NCBI GenBank assembly: GCA_018714845.1
Contig: DVMR01000030.1
Coordinates: 1-46,400, forward strand
From: Candidatus Ventrousia excrementavium
Lineage (GTDB): Bacteria; Bacillota; Clostridia; Oscillospirales; Butyricicoccaceae
Length of the DNA stretch: 46,400 nucleotides
Direction: 5' to 3'
Numbering within the stretch: position 1 is the first letter of the stretch; every line of letters begins with the position of its first letter. The notes below the pieces were generated by a model. The model saw only the letters and a list, made by a program, of their open reading frames with translations, did not search any database and had not been told where the DNA came from. Below, one piece after another: positions 40,754-46,400 of the stretch. The position numbers were made by a program, and so were the translations under genes.

Positions 40754-41995
40754 TTATTCAATGATGCCTTGGGTGATTTTCAGCGTCAAAATGCGCAGCA
40801 CACTCTGGTCGATGCGCTCTTCAGTCAGCTCACCGTCCCTGACCGCCTGCAAAACGCCCTCAAAAGCCTCGGTATAATCAAGCGGCATCAGTACGATGTC
40901 AACCCCCGCGCTGATGGCCAGCACGGCACTTTCTGCCGGCGTGTACTGCCCGGCGATTGCGCCCATCTCCAGCGAATCGGTGACGACAACACCGTCATAG
41001 CCCAGCTCGCCGCGCAGCCGGCCAGTCACCATTTCATGCGACAGCGAAGCCGGCAGACCGTCCGACGTCACGCCCGGCGCCGTGATATGCGCCGCCATGA
41101 CCATGTCCGTCGAATCAAGCGCCGCGATAAAAGGCACGAGCTCGCAGCCGAGCAGCTCTTCCCACGTCTTATCGACCGTCACGGTCCCGTCATGGGTGTC
41201 GCCCCGCGTGTCACCGTGCCCGGGGAAATGCTTAACGCAGCTCATAACGCCCGCCTGATGAAGTCCCTCTATTTCCGCGCACACCATCTGCGCCGCGAGC
41301 TGCGGGTCACTGCCGAACGCGCGGTCCCCGATAACGGTGTTGTCGGGATTTGTGTTGACGTCGGCCACTGGTGCGAAATCCAGATTAAAGCCGTATTTCG
41401 CAAGATAGGCGCCAATGGTCTGCCCCACTTCCCGCGCCTGCGCCGGGTCGCCTGTCGCGCCGACCTGGGCCATGCTGTCGTACTGCGCAACGTCAAAGGC
41501 TTTATTGCCCGCGATGCGCGCCACCGCCCCGCCCTCTTCGTCAACGCCGATAAAAAGCGGAGTCTGCCCGGCCGTTGCCAGCGCGCCGGTCAGCGCGGTC
41601 AGCTGTTCGGGCGACACGACATTCTGGCCAAACAGCACCACACCGCCCGCGGGATACTGCGCAAGCGCCGCGTCCAGTTCATCGCTCCACGCCGTCACAG
41701 GGCTGTCTGTATTCTCTGCCAGCGCCTCCGGCCGAATCATGAACAGCTGCCCGACCTTTTGCTCAAGCGTCATGTCCGCAAGCAGCTCCTGCGCACGCAG
41801 GGCAAGCTTTTCCTCTTCTGTCAGCTCGGGCTCCGGGGGCTGCTCATCCTGCCCGCTTTCCGTTTCTCCGGGGCGCTGAACGCTTCCCGGGTCGCCGGCA
41901 TCCTGCGGCTCGTCCTCGATGGGTGCACAGCCGCAAAGCAGCAGTGCCAGCAGCAGCCCGGCTGCGCCGACCCGGCGCAGATTGACTCGCTTCAA
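40754..41995 (-). CDS. Glycoside hydrolase family 3 lipoprotein (beta-N-acetylhexosaminidase-like)
   Basis: A 413-residue lipoprotein (LALLLCGC lipobox, Cys23) with a Glu/Pro-rich spacer (about 25-62) and a single-domain GH3 barrel. NagZ-type marks are KHFPGHGDT (255-263) with the RGDTHDG loop, whose Asp-His pair serves as acid/base, and the nucleophile D340 in VVVTDSLEM. It probably removes N-acetylglucosamine from peptidoglycan fragments outside the cell, as the Bacillus NagZ homologue does. TTG start at 41995 with GAGGTG upstream. No amino-sugar recycling genes adjoin it. Confidence 0.92.
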   Translation of the reverse strand: MKRVNLRRVGAAGLLLALLLCGCAPIEDEPQDAGDPGSVQRPGETESGQDEQPPEPELTEEEKLALRAQELLADMTLEQKVGQLFMIRPEALAENTDSPVTAWSDELDAALAQYPAGGVVLFGQNVVSPEQLTALTGALATAGQTPLFIGVDEEGGAVARIAGNKAFDVAQYDSMAQVGATGDPAQAREVGQTIGAYLAKYGFNLDFAPVADVNTNPDNTVIGDRAFGSDPQLAAQMVCAEIEGLHQAGVMSCVKHFPGHGDTRGDTHDGTVTVDKTWEELLGCELVPFIAALDSTDMVMAAHITAPGVTSDGLPASLSHEMVTGRLRGELGYDGVVVTDSLEMGAIAGQYTPAESAVLAISAGVDIVLMPLDYTEAFEGVLQAVRDGELTEERIDQSVLRILTLKITQGIIE

Positions 41996-42009
41996 ACAAG
42001 AACACCTCG

Positions 42010-42202
42010 TTATAACTGTTTTTTCTTCTCTTCAAACCAGCGCTGACAGTACCCGTGCCAAAGGCGGACATACTCGCCGTGTCCGCGCTGACAATTTCAA
42101 ATGCGCAAGGCTGCCCGTCCAGCAAAAAGGCCCGTGCTGCGCGAGCACCGGGCCGGAAAAACGCGGGTCGTCATATTCGTCCAGACGTTCAATCTGCGGC
42201 AT
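42010..42202 (-). pseudogene. Frameshifted small gene between nicotinamidase-like and GH3 genes
   Basis: Three protein-like stretches occur in three successive frames: PQIERLDEYDDPRFS from an ATG at 42202, then AFLLDGQPCAFEIVS, then GEYVRLWHGYCQRWF ending in EEKKKQL and a TAA at 42010. Joined, they would make a protein of about 65 residues. No single frame is open across the region. The first shift lies near a run of five T. The start overlaps the end of the upstream gene. This looks like a gene broken by two indels, or sequence errors in a real one. Family not recognised; the opening resembles a class of GNAT N-termini. Confidence 0.5.
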
Positions 42203-42722
42203 TGTTTTCAATGACAATCTGACAGACCTTCATACACTCCAGCGCGCGGCGGTGGCTTTCCGGCGTGACGCCGGCACAGCAGGACGCATCGACAATAATG
42301 GGCACCTCGGGCAAAAAGGCCTTGAGCAAAAGGGCGTTGGAAATGACGCAGATATCGGTGCACAAACCGACCAGCGTGATGCTTTCAACCGGCCCCTCGT
42401 ACCGATGGCGCGCAGCCAGAACCTCGGCCAGCCCTTTGCTGCCAAAGGTCGGCTTGTCAATGGGCGTGCCTGTGCACAGCGCCGCGATGTCCGGGCACAG
42501 CTCGTGGCCATGTGTGCCTTTGATGCAATGCTCTACCGGCAGCTGCCGCCCTTCCTGCGTTTGCAGGTAATCCGTGCCGTGGGTGTCGCGCGTATACAGC
42601 ACCAGCCCGTCAAATCCGCGGATTTTTTCACACACGCGCGGGACAATGGCCTGTGCTTCAGCCGTGCCGAGCGCGCCGTCGACAAAGTCGTTCTGCATGT
42701 CAATGACCACAAGGACCTTCAT
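42189..42722 (-). CDS. Isochorismatase-family hydrolase, nicotinamidase-like
   Basis: A 177-residue cysteine hydrolase. The DMQNDFVDGAL stretch carries the catalytic Asp8, HCIKGTHGHEL is the PncA-type metal/oxyanion region, and LVGLCTDICV carries the nucleophile Cys. It likely deamidates nicotinamide to nicotinate for NAD salvage; other amidase substrates are possible. I chose the ATG at 42722 with AAAGGAG seven bases upstream, four bases after the pgsA stop. The upstream frame to 42791 is inside pgsA and unsupported. Confidence 0.9.
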   Translation of the reverse strand: MKVLVVIDMQNDFVDGALGTAEAQAIVPRVCEKIRGFDGLVLYTRDTHGTDYLQTQEGRQLPVEHCIKGTHGHELCPDIAALCTGTPIDKPTFGSKGLAEVLAARHRYEGPVESITLVGLCTDICVISNALLLKAFLPEVPIIVDASCCAGVTPESHRRALECMKVCQIVIENNAAD

Positions 42723-42726
42723 AAAG

Positions 42727-43302
42727 CTACTCCTTTCTGCCGAGGCCGCGGTACATGCGGATAAGCAGACGCAGATATCCGGCAAAGGCAATAATCATCA
42801 TCACTGCGCTTAAAGTAATGAGGATATTGGCAACGTTTTGCGGCAAATCAATGAAAATGACCAGCACGAGCGAAACCGCGTAGAAAACCGCCGTGCTCAG
42901 CTTGCCGAACCACTTGGCACCGTCCAGCTTCTGCCCGCGGCGGTACAGAACGGCGCTGAGCGCCGCCATGGTCAGTTCCTTGACCAGAAATAAAATAACC
43001 AGCCCTTTCATCAGCGGATGTCTGGTGATAAGGCAGATAATCAAAGCGCACTGCGTCAGCTTGTCGGCAAAGGGGTCAAGCGCTTTGCCCAGCTCGGTAA
43101 TCATATGAAAGCGCCGGGCAATCAGGCCGTCGAGCATATCAGTCAGACCTGACAGCGCAATAATAACAGCTGCCGCATAATATTCTTCGGCAGTCGACGC
43201 TGTGACATACCGCCAGACAAACAGGGGAATCAGAATAATGCGGAAATAACTAAGCAGGTTCGGAATACTCCAAATCTGCTTGGACAGAGGCGTCTTGTTC
43301 AT
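42727..43302 (-). CDS. pgsA: CDP-diacylglycerol-glycerol-3-phosphate 3-phosphatidyltransferase
   Basis: Makes phosphatidylglycerol phosphate, the first committed step to phosphatidylglycerol. The 191-residue membrane protein has five to six helices and the complete CDP-alcohol phosphotransferase motif DG-x2-AR-x8-G-x3-D-x3-D within DGLIARRFHMITELGKALD and the following PFAD. AAAGGG precedes the ATG. It heads an operon with the nicotinamidase-like gene, behind a good promoter divergent from queT. Confidence 0.95.
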   Translation of the reverse strand: MNKTPLSKQIWSIPNLLSYFRIILIPLFVWRYVTASTAEEYYAAAVIIALSGLTDMLDGLIARRFHMITELGKALDPFADKLTQCALIICLITRHPLMKGLVILFLVKELTMAALSAVLYRRGQKLDGAKWFGKLSTAVFYAVSLVLVIFIDLPQNVANILITLSAVMMIIAFAGYLRLLIRMYRGLGRKE

Positions 43303-43343
43303 GTGGTTACCCTTTTCTAATCAAAGTGGATGTCGTATGGATT

Positions 43344-43372
43344 ATTATAGCACGGCAAACGCCATTTGCCAA
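43344..43372 (-). promoter_or_regulatory. Promoter for pgsA
   Basis: On the minus strand: TTGGCA (43367-43372), a 17-base spacer and consensus TATAAT (43344-43349). Confidence 0.8.
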
Positions 43373-43410
43373 GGGTCGACAGGATTTTCCCCTGTTCGCA
43401 CCATGTGTCA

Positions 43411-43439
43411 TTGACATTTTTCCCCTGCTGCTGCATAAT
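43411..43439 (+). promoter_or_regulatory. Promoter for queT
   Basis: Consensus TTGACA (43411-43416), a 17-base spacer and CATAAT (43434-43439), giving a leader of about 95 bases. Confidence 0.78.
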
Positions 43440-43500
43440 AAAACCCAGCCGCCGCGGCCGCCTCTGGTGATAAGGGGAAAGGCACGGGGCAAATATCAGG

Positions 43501-43540
43501 AAAGGAGTGCGGCAGACTGTTTTTCTGCCTGCGCAAACAC
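43501..43540 (+). promoter_or_regulatory. queT ribosome site separated from its ATG by a hairpin
   Basis: AAAGGAG (43501-43507) is 33 bases before the ATG at 43541. A hairpin (GGCAGA with TCTGCC at 43511-43516 and 43525-43530, extendable outward past one bulge) fills most of the gap and would bring the two to a normal spacing if folded. Alternatively an in-frame CTG at 43517, nine bases after AAAGGAG, is the start. Confidence 0.5.
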
Positions 43541-44032
43541 ATGAACATCAAAAAAATGACCACCTGCGCCGTCATTGCGGCGGCGTACGCGGCCCTGAGC
43601 CTGCTTCTAGCTCCCATCAGCTATGGGAATGTGCAAATCAGGGTCTCTGAGGCGCTGACCATCCTGCCCTTCATCGCGCCTTACACCACAACCGGACTCT
43701 TTATCGGCTGTCTGCTGGCCAATCTGCTCAACCCGCTGGGCATCAACCTGCTCGACGTGATTTTCGGCTCGCTGACCACTCTTCTGGCCGGGCTTTTGAC
43801 CGCCCGGTGCAAAAACCGCTGGCTGGCCAGCCTTCCCCCCATTCTGCTGAACGCTGTCATTGTCGGCGGCGTACTCGCCTTTACGTCGGCCTCCGGTCCG
43901 GCTTTCTGGCCGACCTGGGCCGTTTTCGGTCTGGAAGTCGGAGCCGGTCAGCTCGTCGCCTGCCTGGTCGGCGGACAGGCTCTGTTAAGCCTGCTTAGAG
44001 CGTCCGGCCTGGCTGACCGTCTGCGTAAATAA
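43541..44032 (+). CDS. queT: QueT-family transporter (ECF S component)
   Basis: A 163-residue membrane protein with five to six helices, of the QueT family thought to bind queuosine precursors for ECF-type import. The VQIRVSEALTILPF stretch near residues 30-43 and GLFIGCLLANLLNPLG after it are the family marks. I kept the ATG at 43541 because it matches the usual family N-terminus, although the only good ribosome site lies 33 bases upstream (see that entry). The ECF energising subunits are not in the window. A preQ1 riboswitch is common before such genes, but I could not match one here. Confidence 0.9.
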   Translation: MNIKKMTTCAVIAAAYAALSLLLAPISYGNVQIRVSEALTILPFIAPYTTTGLFIGCLLANLLNPLGINLLDVIFGSLTTLLAGLLTARCKNRWLASLPPILLNAVIVGGVLAFTSASGPAFWPTWAVFGLEVGAGQLVACLVGGQALLSLLRASGLADRLRK

Positions 44033-44043
44033 ACAGAAATAAC

Positions 44044-44078
44044 AAAGCGGGCCGTCCCTGTCGGGACGGCCCGCTTTT
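44044..44078. terminator. Bidirectional terminator between queT and the SLH protein gene
   Basis: AAAGCGGGCCGTCCC and GGGACGGCCCGCTTT form a 15-bp stem with a 4-base loop and T-runs, serving convergent genes. Confidence 0.93.
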
Positions 44079-44088
44079 CACATTCCTT

Positions 44089-46400
44089 TTACTTCAGCAA
44101 AATGACGTCTGCGTCAAAGGTCAGGCCATTGTACTGGCCGTAAACCTCGATCTGCGCCTCACCCGCATCCTCGTACAGCGAGCGTAAGGTAAAGGTGCCG
44201 CCAGTCACTGCGACCAGCTGCGTGCCACTGTCCACGCTGACCGTGATGACAGAGCTGTCGCCGGTTTGCAGCAGAATGGTTTCTTCATCCAGATTGACAA
44301 AAAGCACTGTGCCCGATACCCGGTCGGCCGAAGACGCCGAATCGACCTCAATGGCAAGCAGCTGATCACCGCTGACGAGCAGGGACAACTTGTACCCGAC
44401 CCGCAGCGTCGAGATAGCGACCGCTTTATCATCCGCTGTGATAGACACCGCGCTGGTCACCAAATAGCTGGCCGTCGTGCCGTCCTCAAGAGCTACCTCG
44501 ATGGTGCTTCCCGCGCTCTCCTGCACGATGCGGGTGATGGTCCCCTTCAGGTTGGTCTCCTGCGCGTCCGACTCAACGAGAGTGACCTCATTGTAGCGCA
44601 CTGTGACACGCACGCTGTCGCCCAGGCGCAGCTTATCAAACGAGCTTTCTTTTCCGCCGCGCTCAAACTCAGGCAGGTCGGTGACCGGAATGTCAAAGGT
44701 CGTCACCACGCCGTCAGCATCCGTGACCTCGAGTACGATGGTCGAACCATAGGTGATATTGGTCAGCGAGCCTTCCGTGACGATTGAGCCCGGGTACCCG
44801 ATGATTTCAACCACATTTCCCTTGCTGTCCCGGCGCATTGTGACAAACCAGCTTGTGCGAATGTCCTTGAGCACAGCTTCCTCGCCTTCATAGGTCACAG
44901 AAACGCTCGATGCCATTTTATAAGTGCTCGACCGACGGGTCGAGGGGTCAGTAACGCTGATTTGTTCAGGGTCACGGTTCAGATTGACGCTGCGCACACC
45001 GCCCTGTACATAATCAGTGTCCGTGTCAATATCGACCGAAACGACCTCGTCCGTATCGCCCGACAGGCGCAGCGACACAAAGTCGCCTTTATAGCTCGAG
45101 TTGAGCGTCCGCGACACGCCGTCAATCACCACAGCAGCATCGCCGCCGATTTCGTAGCGCCGCGTCACGCCGTCATAACCGGTGACCGACAGCGTTGTTT
45201 TGCTTGTCGTCACATCGACGCCGGCCACCAGGCCCTCTTCAAGGTAAGTTCCGCCGCTCAACTGCAGCGCGAGCAGTCCGCCCGACGCGTCCAGCGTACA
45301 GGTTGCCGTCGTGTAATCGCCATCCAGGTCGATGATGCTGCGGTCACCTGTATTCCGGCCGGTCGAAACCTCAGTCAGGCGTGAGATGGTCAGGGTGCGC
45401 GTCTCCGCGCCCGTGTTGACGGCAATCGAGTTGCGCTCAAGGTCTGTGACCGTCCCGGTCAGCGTCTGAAGGCTGCCGAACAGCCGAACCGAAGACACTG
45501 TGCCGGCATTGTTGAGCGCCATGCGCGCGTACAGACCGTTTTGCAGCGCCGACGCATCTGAACGCATGTTGTAGCGATACACCTGCGCTGTCGCGGGAAC
45601 GGTGACGCTCTGCGTGCCCGACACGTCGCTTTTAAGCCGCACGACCGATGAGCCGCGGCTGCCTGAAGTTACCGATGTGATGGTCCCGGCCAGCCACTCG
45701 TATGTGGTGTATTCGGGCAGCTCGGTGACAATGCCCTGCTCAGCCATAAAGTTGACCACGCGTGAAAGCATGGTGGCGACCACGCCGCGGTTGACGGCGA
45801 GCTGGGGCGAGAAGTTGTTCTGCGTATCGCCCTCGACAATGCCGTACAGGCTGAGGATATAGACATAGGGACGGCGGCTGGGCGTAATAGAGGCTGTATC
45901 GCTGAAAGACAGGTCATAGTTGGTCAGGCCGGCTGCCAGCTCTGTCAGACCCATGGCCCGCACAAAGTACATGGCCAGGTCCTCTTTTTTCATCTCGCGG
46001 CCAAGCGCAGCCGTCGTCTGCAAAGAGCGCAGCTCTTCGACGGTGAGAACCCCGGTTTCCAGGCAGATTGCCAGCTCTTTGCGCGCCCATGAATAAGATG
46101 TGCCCAGAATGGAATCGAGCGTATCCTCCCAGCGCGCCTCGATAAAGGTCGCGTGCGAGCTTGAGACATTGCACACGCGGCCGCAAACAACAAGCGCCTC
46201 AGCAGCCGTCAGATTGTTGTAGGGGCGGAAGGTGTTGTTTTCATACCCGTTAAAAATGCCGCGTTCGCTGACATCGTTAATATAGATTTCAGCCCAGTGG
46301 CCCTTGGTGTCGGTATACTCGACCGCTGCCGCAGGCAGCGCCAGTCCCGTTACCGCAAGACACAAAACCAGCAGAAGGGTAAGCGGACGTTTGAATCTCA
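44089..46400 (-). CDS. S-layer homology (SLH) domain surface protein
   Basis: About 770 residues; the frame runs to the window edge, where minus-strand bases TGAGATTCAAACGT fit an ATG whose A is one base outside. A signal peptide (RFKRPLTLLLVLC... ending LPAAA) precedes SLH repeats: YTDTKGHWAEIYINDV and RGIFNGYENNTFRPYNNLT near the start, and FSDTASITPSRRPYVYILSLYG-type sequence with VEGDTQNNFSPQLAVNRG later (motifs given in parts). These bind secondary wall polymer. The remaining 530 or so residues are Thr/Ser/Val/Asp-rich beta-strand repeats of unknown function. Probably a wall-attached structural or adhesive protein. Confidence 0.9.
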   Translation of the reverse strand, partial: RFKRPLTLLLVLCLAVTGLALPAAAVEYTDTKGHWAEIYINDVSERGIFNGYENNTFRPYNNLTAAEALVVCGRVCNVSSSHATFIEARWEDTLDSILGTSYSWARKELAICLETGVLTVEELRSLQTTAALGREMKKEDLAMYFVRAMGLTELAAGLTNYDLSFSDTASITPSRRPYVYILSLYGIVEGDTQNNFSPQLAVNRGVVATMLSRVVNFMAEQGIVTELPEYTTYEWLAGTITSVTSGSRGSSVVRLKSDVSGTQSVTVPATAQVYRYNMRSDASALQNGLYARMALNNAGTVSSVRLFGSLQTLTGTVTDLERNSIAVNTGAETRTLTISRLTEVSTGRNTGDRSIIDLDGDYTTATCTLDASGGLLALQLSGGTYLEEGLVAGVDVTTSKTTLSVTGYDGVTRRYEIGGDAAVVIDGVSRTLNSSYKGDFVSLRLSGDTDEVVSVDIDTDTDYVQGGVRSVNLNRDPEQISVTDPSTRRSSTYKMASSVSVTYEGEEAVLKDIRTSWFVTMRRDSKGNVVEIIGYPGSIVTEGSLTNITYGSTIVLEVTDADGVVTTFDIPVTDLPEFERGGKESSFDKLRLGDSVRVTVRYNEVTLVESDAQETNLKGTITRIVQESAGSTIEVALEDGTTASYLVTSAVSITADDKAVAISTLRVGYKLSLLVSGDQLLAIEVDSASSADRVSGTVLFVNLDEETILLQTGDSSVITVSVDSGTQLVAVTGGTFTLRSLYEDAGEAQIEVYGQYNGLTFDADVILLK

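Noticed and set aside
43418-43480. TTTCCCCT/AGGGGAAA long-range pairing near queT
   Set aside because: The left arm lies inside the predicted promoter (between -35 and -10) and would not be in the transcript, so it is probably not an RNA element.
43440-43540. preQ1 riboswitch before queT
   Set aside because: The context fits and the leader is structured, but I could not match the conserved loop and pseudoknot of a known preQ1 class, so I list only the hairpin and ribosome site.

Overview
The window looks like one chromosomal segment of a GC-rich, low-abundance-of-mobile-DNA Firmicute. The gene families and their order (gdpP-rplI-dnaB, tilS-hpt-ftsH, RodA, QueT, an SLH-domain surface protein, GerMN and VanZ proteins, FeoA/FeoB plus a small Cys-rich partner, RNase J instead of an RNase E) point to the Clostridia. 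The high GC suggests a gut-type Oscillospiraceae/Ruminococcaceae relative; this placement is inferred from gene content, not from a marker comparison. I saw no rRNA, tRNA, CRISPR array, prophage or insertion sequence.

Layout. 1-6.3 kb (minus strand): an A+T-rich orphan gene, a GNAT acetyltransferase, a nucleoside-recognition membrane protein, then a tight operon comEA-like / response regulator / histidine kinase / GerMN lipoprotein / 58-aa protein. 6.4-8.8 kb (plus): a penicillin-binding D,D-carboxypeptidase, a membrane-bound HTH regulator and a lipoprotein. 8.85-10.4 kb (minus): tsaE-tsaB-rpiB. 10.5-15.6 kb (plus): rodA, a second two-component pair, and an RpiR-type regulator with its own strong promoter. 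15.7-25.6 kb (minus): cca, then an apparent housekeeping operon transcribed gdpP-rplI-dnaB-tilS-hpt-ftsH, with vanZ upstream. 25.8-32.6 kb (minus): an MFS transporter, RNase J with a long leader, and a feoA-feoB-Cys-rich-FNT-channel operon.

32.8-34.6 kb (plus): ruvX and a secreted or membrane phospholipase-D-like protein. 34.7-36.9 kb (minus): a lipoprotein, an alpha/alpha-barrel protein and a DUF4430 lipoprotein, which together resemble the two halves of the transcobalamin/intrinsic-factor fold. 37-40.7 kb (plus): a zinc-ribbon membrane protein, a DUF4438 protein, and cyclase-family / NusG-II / Gx-transporter genes. 40.75-43.3 kb (minus): pgsA, a nicotinamidase-like hydrolase, a broken small gene and a family-3 glycosidase lipoprotein. 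43.4-44 kb (plus): queT. 44.1-46.4 kb (minus): an SLH-domain protein whose start codon is cut one base past the window edge.

Many genes serve the cell envelope (RodA, carboxypeptidase, PgsA, GH3, SLH, two sensor pairs, VanZ) or core RNA and DNA maintenance. Convergent genes are separated by clear hairpin-plus-T terminators and divergent genes by recognisable sigma-A promoters. The most unusual points are an MtrAB-LpqB-like operon, the split transcobalamin-like pair, a probable attenuator in the RNase J leader, an FNT channel inside the feo operon, three genes whose Shine-Dalgarno sequence points to a CTG or ATC start or to a hairpin-bridged start, and one frameshifted small gene. I did not find a clearly new defence or mobile system.
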